The notes under the pieces are model-generated. The model did not search any database and was not told where the DNA came from. It was given only the letters and a program-made list of their open reading frames with translations. From positions 161,244 through 211,502 of the forward strand of contig NZ_AQUZ01000010.1 in NCBI RefSeq assembly GCF_000372465.1: a DNA stretch of 50,259 bases, in the 5' to 3' direction. Position numbers and translations under genes: made by a program. Shown here piece by piece: positions 1-8,745 of the stretch (within the stretch, counting starts at the first letter, position 1; every line of letters starts with the position of its first letter). This DNA comes from Kribbella catacumbae DSM 19601 (GTDB lineage: Bacteria; Actinomycetota; Actinomycetes; Propionibacteriales; Kribbellaceae).

Positions 1-80
1 TGATCGGGGGACACTAGCGCCTAATCGGGACACTAGCGCGCTATAGCACGCCAGTGGCCCGATAAGGCGCTAGTGGTGCG
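1..80. repeat. Cluster of four copies of an ATCGGG-N-CACTAGCGC-like motif
   Basis: Two direct copies lie at 1-20 and 22-39 (ATCGGGGGACACTAGCGC, then ATCGGGACACTAGCGC). Two inverted, degenerate copies follow at about 50-64 (AGTGGCCCGAT) and 67-76 (GGCGCTAGTG). The inner pair can form an imperfect stem (22-36 with 51-64). The arrangement resembles a cluster of protein-binding sites or a small repeat element. It is cut by the window edge, so its full extent and the gene it serves cannot be seen. Confidence 0.45.
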
Positions 81-451
81 GACAGGTAGGCGCCGATCGG
101 CAGGTTGGAGGCCGGTCGGTCGGCTGGAGGCCTGCTCGGATGGACGGGTGGGCGGCGACCCGGGTGAGTCGCCCTGGCAATCGGTACCCCGATGGCGGCC
201 GGCCGAAATGTGCCGATGCCCCCGATCGTGGCCAGTCCTCCCAGCGGCTCCGGAATAGCTGCGCCCTTCCCTGGTCGTGGTGGCGCGTGTCAAGAGTCGA
301 ACTCGTTGGATCCCGAAGGCGCTCTTGACGCGCGCCGCCGCGACTAGGGCCCTCAAGCAGCCCGGCGACGCGATCCACAGTCGCCTTCCCAACAGCCCCA
401 CGCAACCGGCCGCGCCTAGCCGTCAGCCCCCGCACCACCCCCATCGCTGAG
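81..451. other. Stretch without a recognised gene downstream of ilvD
   Basis: About 370 nt between the left-edge repeats and the ilvD stop codon. Open frames exist on both strands (a minus-strand frame runs from 567, inside ilvD, down to 70), but they have arginine-rich, low-complexity shadow composition, no convincing ribosome binding site and no domain I recognise. The only structured element seen is the hairpin at 282-336. Confidence 0.5.
282..336 (-). terminator. 15-bp hairpin, candidate ilvD terminator
   Basis: The arms GGCGCGTGTCAAGAG (282-296) and CTCTTGACGCGCGCC (322-336) pair at 14 of 15 positions around a 25-nt loop. It lies about 115 nt past the ilvD stop on the minus strand. There is no U-tract, which is common for actinobacterial terminators, so the role is inferred from position and stem strength only. 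Confidence 0.35.
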
Positions 452-2302
452 TTAGCCGAGCTTGGTGACATCCCGTACTGCGCCCTTGTCCGCGCTGGTC
501 GCCATCGCGGCGTACGCCCGCAGGGCCGCGGACACCTTGCGCTCGCGAGCCTTCGGGGCGTAGACACCGCCGAGGGCCTCCCGGCGAGCGGCTAGTACGT
601 CGTCGGGGACCAGCAGCTCGATCGAGCGGCCGGGGATGTCGATGCGAATGCGGTCGCCGTCCTCGACCAGCGCGATCGTGCCGCCCGAGGCCGCCTCCGG
701 GGAGGCATGGCCGATCGACAACCCCGAAGTACCGCCGGAGAAGCGGCCGTCGGTGACCAAAGCGCAGACCTTGCCCAGGCCGCGGCCCTTCAGGAACGAC
801 GTCGGGTAGAGCATCTCCTGCATGCCCGGGCCGCCCTTCGGACCCTCGTAGCGGATGACCACCACGTCACCGGGCTGAACTGCCTTGGCGAGGATCTTCT
901 CCACTGCCTCTTCCTGGGACTCGCAGACAACGGCCGGGCCCTCGAAGGTCCAGATCGACTCGTCCACGCCCGCGGTCTTCACCACGCAGCCGTCCAGCGC
1001 CAGGTTGCCCTTCAAGACAGCCAGGCCGCCGTCGACGGAGTACGCGTGCTCGCGGTCGCGGATGCAGCCGCCGGCCGCGTCGGTGTCGAGAGTCTCCCAG
1101 CGCTCGGACTGCGAGAACGCCGTCGCCGACCGCTTGCAGCCAGGCGCCGCGTGCCAGAGCTCGACGGCCTCAGCCGAAGGCGAGCCGCCGCGGACATCCC
1201 AGTTCTTCAGCCACTCGTCCATCGAGGCGCTGTGCACGGTGTGGATGTCCTCGTTCAGCAACCCGGCGCGGTACAGCTCGCCCAGGATCGCCGGGATGCC
1301 ACCCGCGCGGTGTACGTCTTCCATGTAGTAGGTGCCGCCGGGTGCGACGTTCGGCGCGACCTTCGCCAGGCAGGGCACGCGCTGCGAGACGGCGTTGATG
1401 TCGTCCAGGTCGAAGTCGACCTCGGCCTCCTGGGCCGCGGCGAGCAGGTGCAGGATCGTGTTCGTCGAGCCGCCCATCGCGATGTCGAGCGCCATCGCGT
1501 TCTCGAACGCGGCCCGCGAGGCGACCGTCCGCGGCAACACGGTGTGGTCGTCGGTTTCGTAATACCGCTTGGCGATGTCGACGACCGTCCGGCCGGCGTT
1601 CTCGTACAGGGCCTTGCGGGCGGTGTGGGTGGCGAGGACCGAGCCGTTGCCGGGCAGTGCCAGGCCGATCGCCTCGGCCAGGCAGTTCATCGAGTTCGCG
1701 GTGAACATGCCCGAACACGACCCGCAGGTCGGGCAGGCGTTCTCCTCGATCCGCAGGATGTCGGCGTCGGAGACGTTCTCGTTGACGGCCTCGGACATCG
1801 CGTCGATCAGGTCGAGCTTGCGCACGGTGCCGTCGACCAGGGTGGCCCGGCCGGCCTCCATCGGGCCGCCGGAGACGAACACGGCCGGGATGTTCAGCCG
1901 GAGCGCGGCCATCAGCATGCCCGGGGTGATCTTGTCGCAGTTGGAGATGCAGATCAGCGCGTCGGCGCAGTGCGCCTCGACCATGTACTCGACCGAGTCG
2001 GCGATCAGGTCGCGCGACGGCAGGCTGTAGAGCATCCCGCCGTGGCCCATCGCGATGCCGTCGTCGACGGCGATCGTGTTGAACTCGCGCGCGATCCCGC
2101 CGGCCGCGTGGATCGCCTCGGAGACGATCCGGCCGACCGGCTGCAGGTGGGTATGCCCCGGCACGAACTCGGTGAAGCTGTTCGCCACCGCGATGATCGG
2201 CTTGCCGAAGTCCTCTCTGGCGACGCCGGAGGCCATCATGAGGGCGCGGGCGCCCGCCATGTTGCGGCCGTGGGTGACGGTGCGGGACCTCAGTTCAGGC
2301 AC
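452..2302 (-). CDS. ilvD: Dihydroxy-acid dehydratase
   Basis: The 616-residue product is full length for IlvD/Edd-family dehydratases. It converts 2,3-dihydroxy-isovalerate and 2,3-dihydroxy-3-methylvalerate to the 2-keto acids, the third common step of valine, isoleucine and leucine synthesis, in the cytoplasm. The Fe-S cluster motifs are present: [12 protein letters not shown] near residue 120 and [19 protein letters not shown] near residue 190. The C-terminal half has the conserved [20 protein letters not shown] segment. The GTG start at 2302 is supported by GGAGAG seven nt upstream. It is a single gene divergent from the AraC regulator at 2431, and no other branched-chain gene is adjacent. 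Identification is secure. Confidence 0.97.
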   Translation of the reverse strand: MPELRSRTVTHGRNMAGARALMMASGVAREDFGKPIIAVANSFTEFVPGHTHLQPVGRIVSEAIHAAGGIAREFNTIAVDDGIAMGHGGMLYSLPSRDLIADSVEYMVEAHCADALICISNCDKITPGMLMAALRLNIPAVFVSGGPMEAGRATLVDGTVRKLDLIDAMSEAVNENVSDADILRIEENACPTCGSCSGMFTANSMNCLAEAIGLALPGNGSVLATHTARKALYENAGRTVVDIAKRYYETDDHTVLPRTVASRAAFENAMALDIAMGGSTNTILHLLAAAQEAEVDFDLDDINAVSQRVPCLAKVAPNVAPGGTYYMEDVHRAGGIPAILGELYRAGLLNEDIHTVHSASMDEWLKNWDVRGGSPSAEAVELWHAAPGCKRSATAFSQSERWETLDTDAAGGCIRDREHAYSVDGGLAVLKGNLALDGCVVKTAGVDESIWTFEGPAVVCESQEEAVEKILAKAVQPGDVVVIRYEGPKGGPGMQEMLYPTSFLKGRGLGKVCALVTDGRFSGGTSGLSIGHASPEAASGGTIALVEDGDRIRIDIPGRSIELLVPDDVLAARREALGGVYAPKARERKVSAALRAYAAMATSADKGAVRDVTKLG

Positions 2303-2418
2303 GACGATCTCTCCAAGAATTCGCAGCAGACGACTCCCAGCATGGTGCCACTAACCGTCCAGATGCCGAAACGCTGGTCCCGGATGGCGGATCGCTGCTA
2401 ATTGTCGGAGGGCGGATC

Positions 2419-2424
2419 TAGCCT
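2419..2424 (+). promoter_or_regulatory. -10 element TAGCCT for a leaderless transcript
   Basis: TAGCCT is followed by exactly six G residues and then the ATG at 2431. This TANNNT-N6-start geometry places transcription initiation at or next to the start codon, as in actinobacterial leaderless genes. No clear -35 hexamer is visible. The G run could also act as a weak ribosome binding site, but it abuts the ATG. Confidence 0.5.
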
Positions 2425-2430
2425 GGGGGG

Positions 2431-3273
2431 ATGACGGGCTTCGAGCTGCACGTACGCCAGGCGCATCCCGCCCTGCGCCCGTACCTCGGGGACCTGATCG
2501 GCTACGCGTACGGCGGCGCGCCGCCCGAGCTGCATCGCGGGCTGCCGACGCAGTACCTGACGGTCGTGATCAGCCTGGACGAGCCGTTGGGCATCGCCTG
2601 GCCGGGCGAACCGGTGGAGAAGTTCCAGACCGTGGTCAGCGGGCTGCACTCGACGGCCGTGCGGATCGGCGACTCCCCCAACCTGTCCGGTATCCAGCTC
2701 GCGCTCACGCCGGCGGGGTCGAGAGCGCTGCTCGGCCAGCCGTCCGGGGAGCTCGCGGCGACGATGCTGGACGTCGACACGCTGCTCGGGGTTTCGGCGC
2801 AGGAGATCGGAGAGCGGCTCCGGGCCGCACCGCACTGGCATGAGCGGTTCGACATCGTCGAGCGGCTACTGCTCGAAGCCTGGCGTGACGAGCTGACCGG
2901 CGAGCCACGAGCCGAGCTCGGTTGGGCATGGCAGCGATTGCGCGAGACGGCGGGCGGCGTCGGCGTACAGGAGTTGGCTGGGGAGGTCGGGTGGAGTCGG
3001 CGGCATCTGACCGAGCGATTCCGGACGGAGTACGGGTTGACCCCGAAGGTCGCCGCTCGGGTCATGCGGTTCGAGCATGCCATCGATCGGCTCAAGGCGC
3101 GGCCACGGACCAGGCTGGCGGATCTCGCGGCCGACCTCGGGTACGCCGATCAGGCGCATCTGACCCGTGAGTTCCACTCGATCGCGGGGTGTTCGCCGCG
3201 GCAGTGGATGACCGAAGAGCTCCCATTCGTTCAAGACGACCGCCGTACCGCGGAGGAAGAGTTGACGGTATGA
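2431..3273 (+). CDS. AraC-family transcriptional regulator
   Basis: The 280-residue protein has an N-terminal ligand-sensing-like region (about 1-150) of the type found before actinobacterial AraC domains. A C-terminal double helix-turn-helix follows (about 170-265). The first helix pair is in VQELAGEVGWSRRHLTERF. The second includes LADLAADLGYADQAHLTREF and ends in the family signature GCSPRQW. It is likely a cytoplasmic activator or repressor responding to a small molecule. Its stop overlaps the start of the glyoxalase-fold gene by ATGA at 3270, so the two are translationally coupled and that gene is the likeliest target. The inducer cannot be read from the sequence. The start is supported by the leaderless -10 element. 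Confidence 0.9.
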   Translation: MTGFELHVRQAHPALRPYLGDLIGYAYGGAPPELHRGLPTQYLTVVISLDEPLGIAWPGEPVEKFQTVVSGLHSTAVRIGDSPNLSGIQLALTPAGSRALLGQPSGELAATMLDVDTLLGVSAQEIGERLRAAPHWHERFDIVERLLLEAWRDELTGEPRAELGWAWQRLRETAGGVGVQELAGEVGWSRRHLTERFRTEYGLTPKVAARVMRFEHAIDRLKARPRTRLADLAADLGYADQAHLTREFHSIAGCSPRQWMTEELPFVQDDRRTAEEELTV

Positions 3274-3716
3274 ACACGACGATGAAGGACACCGTGATCG
3301 GAGTCTGGCCGACGCTGGTCTACCGCGATGGTCAGGCCGCATTGAAGTTCCTCACCGAAGGGCTGGGGTTCAAACTGGTCGTCTCGTACCCCGGGGCCGC
3401 CGAAGGGTCGATCACGCATTCCGAGCTGGCCTGGCCGGCTGGTGGCGGGGTGATGGTCAGCTCGGTCGACCGCAACGCCGAGCCGAACGAGTTCGACAAG
3501 CTGGCCGACCAGACCGCCTCGGTCTATCTGGTCTGCGACGATCCGGATGCACTGTGGCCGCAGGCGATGGCGGCCGGCGCGACCGTAGTACGGGAGATGC
3601 GCGAGGAGGACTTCGGGTCGCGCGGGTTCAGCGTGGCCGATCCGGAGGGCAATCTGTGGAGTATCGGCACGTATCGCGGCGAGTTCGGCGCGTCGTCCAC
3701 AGGCCCCCGGCAGTGA
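3270..3716 (+). CDS. VOC (glyoxalase/bleomycin-resistance fold) protein
   Basis: The protein has 148 residues from the ATG at 3270, which overlaps the upstream AraC stop as ATGA; an ATG at 3282 is an alternative. The N-terminus, with TLVYRDGQAALKFLTEGLGF, is the first beta-alpha-beta unit of a vicinal-oxygen-chelate module. The end, GFSVADPEGNLWSIGTY, is the typical last strand carrying the metal-binding Glu/Asp region. This form resembles PhnB-like or glyoxalase-like VOC proteins that often sit beside AraC or SRPBCC genes. The substrate is unknown. Neither a lyase, a dioxygenase nor a drug-binding role can be chosen from sequence. It is probably co-expressed with the AraC regulator. Confidence 0.88.
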   Translation: MNTTMKDTVIGVWPTLVYRDGQAALKFLTEGLGFKLVVSYPGAAEGSITHSELAWPAGGGVMVSSVDRNAEPNEFDKLADQTASVYLVCDDPDALWPQAMAAGATVVREMREEDFGSRGFSVADPEGNLWSIGTYRGEFGASSTGPRQ

Positions 3717-3730
3717 GTCCGGGATCTCCG

Positions 3731-3736
3731 TAGAAT
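3731..3736 (+). promoter_or_regulatory. -10 element TAGAAT for leaderless recQ
   Basis: TAGAAT is followed by the six bases CGCCGG and the GTG start of recQ at 3743, the same TANNNT-N6-RTG spacing seen at 2419 and 17365. No Shine-Dalgarno sequence precedes the GTG. A leaderless transcript starting at or near 3743 is therefore the simplest reading. The -35 region is not clear. Confidence 0.55.
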
Positions 3737-3742
3737 CGCCGG

Positions 3743-5590
3743 GTGACAGAGACGAGCCAGCCGCTGGACGACACCTCGAGCGAGGCCTTGCAGGTCTTGC
3801 ACCGGGTGTTCGGGTACGACTCGTTCCGGGGCGAGCAACAGGACATCATCGAGACCGTGGTCGGCGGCGGTGACGCCCTGGTGCTGATGCCGACCGGTGG
3901 CGGGAAGTCGCTTTGCTACCAGATCCCTGCCCTGGTCCGATCCGGTGTCGGCGTCGTCATCTCGCCGCTGATCGCGTTGATGCAGGACCAGGTCGACGCG
4001 CTGACGGCACTCGGCGTCCGGGCCGGCTTCCTCAATTCGACGCAGGACTACGAGCAGCGCCGCGACGTCGAGCAGGCGTTCCTGTCCGGTGACCTCGACC
4101 TGCTCTATCTGGCGCCCGAGCGGCTCCGGGTGGAGGCGACGACGCGGCTTCTCGACCAGGGCAAGATCTCGCTGTTCGCGATCGACGAGGCGCACTGTGT
4201 CTCGCAGTGGGGCCACGACTTCCGCCCCGACTACCTGATGCTGTCGCAGCTGCACGAGCGCTGGCCCGACGTACCGCGAATCGCGCTGACCGCCACCGCG
4301 ACCGCGGCGACGCACGCCGAGATCGCGACCCGTCTGAACCTGACGTCGGCCAAGCACTTCGTCGCGAGCTTCGACCGGCCGAACATCCAGTATCGGATCG
4401 TGCCGAAGGACAGCCCGCAGAGGCAACTGCTCGACCTGCTGCGCACCGAGCACGCGGGCGACGCCGGCATCGTCTACTGCCTGTCCCGCAACAGTGTCGA
4501 GAAGACCGCGACCTTCCTGACCCAGAACGGCATCGAGGCAGTCCCGTACCACGCCGGTCTGGACAGCCGGATCCGCGCGAAGAACCAGTCGCGCTTCCTG
4601 CGCGAAGACGGTCTGGTGGTGGTGGCGACGATCGCCTTCGGGATGGGCATCGACAAGCCGGACGTGCGGTTCGTCGCGCATCTCGACCTGCCGAAGTCGG
4701 TCGAGGGCTACTACCAGGAGACCGGTCGCGCGGGGCGGGACGGGCTGCCGTCGACGGCCTGGCTGGCCTACGGCCTGCAGGATGTCGTCCAGCAGCGCAA
4801 GATGATCGACACCTCCGAAGGCGACGCGGCCCACCGTCGCCGTCTCGGCACGCACCTGGACGCGATGCTCGCGTTGTGCGAGACCGTCCAGTGCCGTCGC
4901 CAGCAACTGCTTGCGTACTTCGGGCAGAACGGCGAGCCCTGTAGCAATTGCGACACCTGCATGACGCCACCCGAGTCGTGGGACGGCACGATCCCGGCGC
5001 AGAAGCTGCTGTCGACGGTCTACCGGCTGCAGCACGAGCGCAACCAGAAGTTCGGCGCCGGTCAGGTGATCGACATCCTGCTCGGCAAGACGACCGACAA
5101 GGTGAAGCAGTTCCGGCACGACGATCTGACCGTGTTCGGCATCGGCACCGAACTGAAGGACACCGAGTGGCGCGGCGTCGTCCGCCAGCTGCTCGCCCAG
5201 CGGCTGCTCACGGTGGAAGGCGACTACGGCACGCTGCTGCTCACTGAGGACAGCGCCGAGGTGCTCGGCCGCCGACGCGACGTGATGATGCGCCGCGAGC
5301 CTGAGCGCGCACCGCGGTCCTCGAGGTCGAGCGGTGGCGGCAAGAAGAAGGCTGTGGTGGATCTCGCTCCCGAGGCAGCGCCGGTGTTCGAGCGGCTCCG
5401 CGCGTGGCGTGGTGCCGTCGCCAAGGAGACCGGCGTACCGGCCTACGTGATCTTCCACGACGCGACCCTGCGGCAGATCGCGACCGATCTGCCGACCAGC
5501 CTGGCCGAGCTCGGCAAGATCAGCGGCGTCGGCGAGAACAAGCTCGCGCAGTACGGCGAAGGAGTGCTGGAGGCACTGGCCGGCGAATAG
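3743..5590 (+). CDS. recQ: ATP-dependent DNA helicase RecQ
   Basis: The 615-residue superfamily 2 helicase unwinds DNA 3' to 5' in recombination and replication-fork repair. Walker A is [16 protein letters not shown] near residue 50 and the DEAH box is [16 protein letters not shown] near 150. Motif VI is [10 protein letters not shown] near 330. The zinc-binding cysteines follow in [11 protein letters not shown] and CSNCDTC near 375-410, then an RQC winged-helix region. A C-terminal HRDC domain (about 535-610) ends in [19 protein letters not shown]. Length and domain order match full-length bacterial RecQ. The GTG start is fixed by the leaderless promoter and by the N-terminal alignment. It stands alone, 26 nt after the glyoxalase-fold gene and 38 nt before an unrelated exported protein. 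Confidence 0.97.
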   Translation: MTETSQPLDDTSSEALQVLHRVFGYDSFRGEQQDIIETVVGGGDALVLMPTGGGKSLCYQIPALVRSGVGVVISPLIALMQDQVDALTALGVRAGFLNSTQDYEQRRDVEQAFLSGDLDLLYLAPERLRVEATTRLLDQGKISLFAIDEAHCVSQWGHDFRPDYLMLSQLHERWPDVPRIALTATATAATHAEIATRLNLTSAKHFVASFDRPNIQYRIVPKDSPQRQLLDLLRTEHAGDAGIVYCLSRNSVEKTATFLTQNGIEAVPYHAGLDSRIRAKNQSRFLREDGLVVVATIAFGMGIDKPDVRFVAHLDLPKSVEGYYQETGRAGRDGLPSTAWLAYGLQDVVQQRKMIDTSEGDAAHRRRLGTHLDAMLALCETVQCRRQQLLAYFGQNGEPCSNCDTCMTPPESWDGTIPAQKLLSTVYRLQHERNQKFGAGQVIDILLGKTTDKVKQFRHDDLTVFGIGTELKDTEWRGVVRQLLAQRLLTVEGDYGTLLLTEDSAEVLGRRRDVMMRREPERAPRSSRSSGGGKKKAVVDLAPEAAPVFERLRAWRGAVAKETGVPAYVIFHDATLRQIATDLPTSLAELGKISGVGENKLAQYGEGVLEALAGE

Positions 5591-5604
5591 GTGTGACAGA
5601 GCTC

Positions 5605-5627
5605 CCTCCTCACTGCGTCTGAGGAGG
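5605..5627 (+). promoter_or_regulatory. Perfect 8-bp hairpin that includes the ribosome binding site of the next gene
   Basis: CCTCCTCA (5605-5612) pairs with TGAGGAGG (5620-5627) around a 7-nt loop. The right arm is the only Shine-Dalgarno-like sequence before the ATG at 5629, and it sits just one nt from that ATG. The hairpin can end recQ transcription, hide the ribosome binding site, or both. The sequence does not decide between these. Confidence 0.45.
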
Positions 5628-5628
5628 T

Positions 5629-6729
5629 ATGCAAACAATCGTTTCTGCTTTCGTGCTGGCAACCACCGTGGGCGGCCTCGCCCAGCCGGCGCCGATCGAC
5701 TGGACGCGGACCCCGACGGGTCCCGAGAACGCGGTGCTCTACACGGCCGCGCAGGCCGGCGGCTCGCTCTGGAGCGTCGGCATCAACCTTGAGCCCGGTC
5801 CGGAGGGAACGCTCAGCTTTCACCCACTCGCGGTCCGCTGGGACGGCAAGACCTGGCAGCAGACAGAGCAGCCGTTGGCCGACGGCCGATTGGACGACGT
5901 ACTGGCTAGGTCGGCGAACGACGTCTGGGCGGTCGGCGCGACCGAGATGACAGTCGAAGAGCCGATGCGGCCCATCCTGCAGCACTGGCAGGGCAGCGCC
6001 TGGAAGCTGCACGAGACCCCGCCCGGGACGCCAGGCGAGAACGCGCAGTTCACCACGATCGGTGCGCAGGGCGGCAACCTGCTGATCGGCCAGTACGCCG
6101 ACGAGTCCAGCGTCCTGCGGTACGCCGGTGGCAGGTGGCAGGAACTCCCCCGCGAAGGACTCCAGCACATCGTCTACCTCGAGGATCTGGTGGCGGTCGG
6201 CCGCAGGGAGATCTGGGCCGCGGGAATCGGCGGAGTCGCGCGGTATGACGGGACGCGCTGGAGCAAGGTCGAGTTGCCGGTGGTGCTGCCGCCGGGCAGG
6301 TTGCTGGAGATCGCCAAGCTGGTCATCAAGTCGGCCGATGACATCTGGGCCATCGGCATGAAGAACAGCCAGGAGCTGTGGCGCCAGCCGCTTGCCCTGC
6401 ACTTCGACGGCAAGGCATGGACCGAGCTCGCCACCCCGGCGATCACCGGGCAGTTCCATGACGTTGAGTTCGTCGACGGGAAGGTGGTCGCCATCGGCGG
6501 CAACCCCGACACCGGCGAACCACTGGTCGCCGAACTGGCCGGCAAGGAGTTCGTGCAGACCACCACCCCGCCGGGCGCGGGCTACTTGCACGGCAGTGTC
6601 CGAACCGGCAGGTGCCTGTGGACAGTCGGTGTTGCCGCTGAGAGGGCCAACGGATTCGAGACGCCGTTCATCGCGACCGGAAAGCACCGCCCCGACGCCG
6701 GCCACGGCCTGCCGCGACCGGGCTGTTGA
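5629..6729 (+). CDS. Hypothetical exported protein with beta-propeller-like repeats
   Basis: I do not recognise the family. The 366-residue product starts with a hydrophobic stretch (about 4-20) and a possible cleavage site at GGLA-QP, but lacks the usual early Lys/Arg, so export is only probable. It then has repeated blades built around LWSVG (near 45), VWAVG (near 102), IWAAG (near 202), IWAIG (near 244) and LWTVG (near 332). Each is preceded by a variable strand and followed by a W-containing strand such as RWDGKTW or HFDGKAW. This resembles the galactose-oxidase/kelch-like or sialidase-like propellers of actinobacterial secreted proteins. No catalytic residues are apparent. The start is uncertain because the Shine-Dalgarno sequence is unusually close. 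The next gene follows after 53 nt. Confidence 0.7.
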   Translation: MQTIVSAFVLATTVGGLAQPAPIDWTRTPTGPENAVLYTAAQAGGSLWSVGINLEPGPEGTLSFHPLAVRWDGKTWQQTEQPLADGRLDDVLARSANDVWAVGATEMTVEEPMRPILQHWQGSAWKLHETPPGTPGENAQFTTIGAQGGNLLIGQYADESSVLRYAGGRWQELPREGLQHIVYLEDLVAVGRREIWAAGIGGVARYDGTRWSKVELPVVLPPGRLLEIAKLVIKSADDIWAIGMKNSQELWRQPLALHFDGKAWTELATPAITGQFHDVEFVDGKVVAIGGNPDTGEPLVAELAGKEFVQTTTPPGAGYLHGSVRTGRCLWTVGVAAERANGFETPFIATGKHRPDAGHGLPRPGC

Positions 6730-6782
6730 TTGCTCTCAGCAGAAGCCGAAACTCTGTGCGCCGAGGTGTCGTTGAACCGCAC

Positions 6783-7496
6783 ATGAGCAACCTCACGAGT
6801 GCCTACGAAGAGCTGGCCGATGTGTACCACGAGACAGTCGACCCCGACGGCGCCGGGCTGAGCGACCCGACCTTCGACGAACTGGTGGGCGATGTTCGCG
6901 GTCAACGGGTTGCCGCGGTCGGGTGCGGGCAGGGGCGCGATGCGCGCCGCCTGGCCGATCTCGGCGCGGAGGTGGTCGGCATCGACGCCTCGCAATCCCT
7001 GTTGGCTCACGCCCGCGAGCTCGAGCGGCAGGTACCGCGCGGGATCGACTACGTCCACGGCGATGCTCACGATCTCCGGCCGCTCGCCGACGGGCACTTC
7101 GACGGGGTGGTCTGCTACATGGCGTTGATGGATATTCCCGAGCTGGAGCCGACGGTGCGATCGATCGCGCGCATCCTCAAGCCGGGTGGCTGGTTCGTGG
7201 CTTCGATCACCCATCCCTGCTACAAGTCGCCCGCCCACGGGGAGCTGGTCGACCATGTCGAGGGCACCTACCGGCGGATCTCCGGCCGCTATTTCGAGGA
7301 GGGCCCGCACAACAGCGCGACTCGCTGGGCGATCCTGCCCCGGGTGGCCTATCACCGGATGCTGTCGACGTACGTCAACACGCTGGTCGAAGCCGGCCTG
7401 CCGATCGTGCGCATGGCCGAGCCCGTCGGCGACCGGCCGGTATGGAAGGAGGCGGCGGGGATCCTCTACTTCCGCTGCCAGCTAGCCTCCCAGTAG
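6783..7496 (+). CDS. Class I SAM-dependent methyltransferase
   Basis: The 237-residue protein has the Rossmann-fold methyltransferase motifs. Motif I is VAAVGCGQGRDARRLADLGAEVVGIDAS, with the glycine-rich loop and the acidic residue that binds the ribose. The AdoMet-binding acidic turn is GDAHDLRPLADG, and ILKPGGWFVASITHPCY is the post-motif III strand. The HPCY segment is common in small actinobacterial methyltransferases of the UbiE/ubiquinone-like group. The substrate is unknown. I chose the ATG at 6783 because homology-like sequence begins there. An upstream TTG at 6726 would overlap the preceding stop and add 19 residues that look non-coding. Its 3' end overlaps the convergent serine hydrolase gene by 15 nt. 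Confidence 0.88.
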   Translation: MSNLTSAYEELADVYHETVDPDGAGLSDPTFDELVGDVRGQRVAAVGCGQGRDARRLADLGAEVVGIDASQSLLAHARELERQVPRGIDYVHGDAHDLRPLADGHFDGVVCYMALMDIPELEPTVRSIARILKPGGWFVASITHPCYKSPAHGELVDHVEGTYRRISGRYFEEGPHNSATRWAILPRVAYHRMLSTYVNTLVEAGLPIVRMAEPVGDRPVWKEAAGILYFRCQLASQ

Positions 7497-8651
7497 CGGC
7501 TGGATGGCGGTGATCAGGCCGGTGACCACGGAGTTGGGGCGCTTGTTGCCGTCGGCAAGGATTACGGCGACGGACAGTTTGTGGCTGGGGATGGTGACGA
7601 GCAGGCTGGTGTAGTCAGGCATCTCGCCGTGGTGCCCGTACGCCGTACCGAGGCCGTAGGTCTGCGAGAACAGCATCGTGCCGAGCCCGTACTCGCCATC
7701 TCCGGTCGTCAGCTGCTTGACCAGGTCAGCCGGTACGACGCGATCGCCGTACAGCTGGTAGCCCCAGCGCGCGACGGTCGGCGCATCGGCGGCGAGACCG
7801 GCGTTCGCCGCGGAGAGGCTCGCGATCGCACGGCAGGGCGTGTACCCGTCGACGGCCGGGCCGCAGACCGGGTTGCGGTCCTCCGCGAGCGGCGGCTTCG
7901 GCTTCTCGCCGTCTTGGAAGGCCGCGCGCTCCAGGCCGGCCGCCGTAGCCAGGTCGCGGCGCAGTACGGTCGCGAGCGGCTCGCCGGTCACCTTCTCGAT
8001 CAGCATGCCGAGCAGCACATAGCTGGGATTGCTGTAGTTGTAGGGGCTGTCGGGCTGGGCCGGCTCGGCGGTGTCGTAGGACAGCGCCTCCTCGGGCGTC
8101 CAATGCTTGCCGGGTGCCGCCTTGATGGCTTTGTCCAGGTTGCCGTAGTCGGCCGGCAAGTAGTTCGGTACGCCGGAACGCATGCTGAGGTGTTGCCGCA
8201 CGGTGGCGTTATTGGCGGTCAGCTTGTGCTTCACGTACTGCGAGAGCGGCGCGTCCAGGTTGAGCTTGTTGGCCTGCGCGAGCAGCAGCACCTCCGCCGC
8301 GACAAACGTCTTCGTGATGCTCGCGACGCCCATGCTCGTCTGCGGCGTGAGCGCAGTACCGGCCGCGTCATTGCCAGCGGCTCCCGACCAGATCCACTTG
8401 TCGGTCACGACTGCCGCGGTGACGCCACGGGAGCCGGCCTCGGTCGTCGGCGTACTGACCACCTTCGCCAGCACGGCCTGCAACGCGGCGGCCTTTGCCG
8501 GATCCAGCACGGTCGCCGACGGCTCGGGCAGCTTCTGCCCGGCCGAATCGGTCAACGTCGAGGTGGGTGGCGGCGCGGCGCCGTCGTCCGACGAGCACCC
8601 ACTCACCAGCAACGCCACCGCGACCGCGAGCGCCACCCCAGATCTGACCAT
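7482..8651 (-). CDS. Lipoprotein serine hydrolase of the class C beta-lactamase/DD-peptidase fold
   Basis: From the ATG at 8651 the product has 389 residues and opens with a textbook lipoprotein signal, MVRSGVALAVAVALLVSGC, with the lipobox cysteine at residue 19. Longer starts at 8681 or 8711 are possible, but the latter lies inside a hairpin. The penicillin-recognition motifs are present: S-x-x-K as SITK in GVASITKTF, Y-x-N as YSN in YNYSNPSYVLLG, and a late HHG in YGHHGEMPDY in place of KTG. The protein is therefore anchored outside the membrane and is probably an esterase, D-aminopeptidase or DD-carboxypeptidase-like enzyme. True beta-lactamase activity is not implied. It is convergent with the methyltransferase gene. 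Confidence 0.9.
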   Translation of the reverse strand: MVRSGVALAVAVALLVSGCSSDDGAAPPPTSTLTDSAGQKLPEPSATVLDPAKAAALQAVLAKVVSTPTTEAGSRGVTAAVVTDKWIWSGAAGNDAAGTALTPQTSMGVASITKTFVAAEVLLLAQANKLNLDAPLSQYVKHKLTANNATVRQHLSMRSGVPNYLPADYGNLDKAIKAAPGKHWTPEEALSYDTAEPAQPDSPYNYSNPSYVLLGMLIEKVTGEPLATVLRRDLATAAGLERAAFQDGEKPKPPLAEDRNPVCGPAVDGYTPCRAIASLSAANAGLAADAPTVARWGYQLYGDRVVPADLVKQLTTGDGEYGLGTMLFSQTYGLGTAYGHHGEMPDYTSLLVTIPSHKLSVAVILADGNKRPNSVVTGLITAIQPLLGG

Positions 8652-8696
8652 CTCCAGATGGTCTCGCGCGCGGAGGGTCATGGCGAGACAGGGCCG

Positions 8697-8724
8697 CGAC
8701 CCTTGCCTCATGGCGCAAGGGTCG
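8697..8724 (-). terminator. Perfect 10-bp inverted repeat after the glyoxalase-fold gene
   Basis: CGACCCTTGC (8697-8706) and GCAAGGGTCG (8715-8724) pair perfectly around an 8-nt loop. It begins 22 nt past the stop of the minus-strand gene at 8746 and lies before the serine hydrolase start. There is no U-tract. A terminator is likeliest; an operator for the serine hydrolase gene is the alternative. Confidence 0.5.
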
Positions 8725-8745
8725 CAGGTGAGGCTGCCCTGAAGG

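Noticed and set aside
70..567. Minus-strand frame at the left edge as a gene
   Set aside because: It begins inside the ilvD 3' end in another frame, and its composition is Arg/Pro/Ser-rich with no domain.
707..2401. Long plus-strand frame opposite ilvD
   Set aside because: Composition is shadow-like, with no ribosome binding site; ilvD is unambiguous on the other strand.
3524..5662. 712-codon minus-strand frame opposite recQ and the glyoxalase-fold gene
   Set aside because: It spans two real genes and their gap, has no motif and starts inside the next gene.
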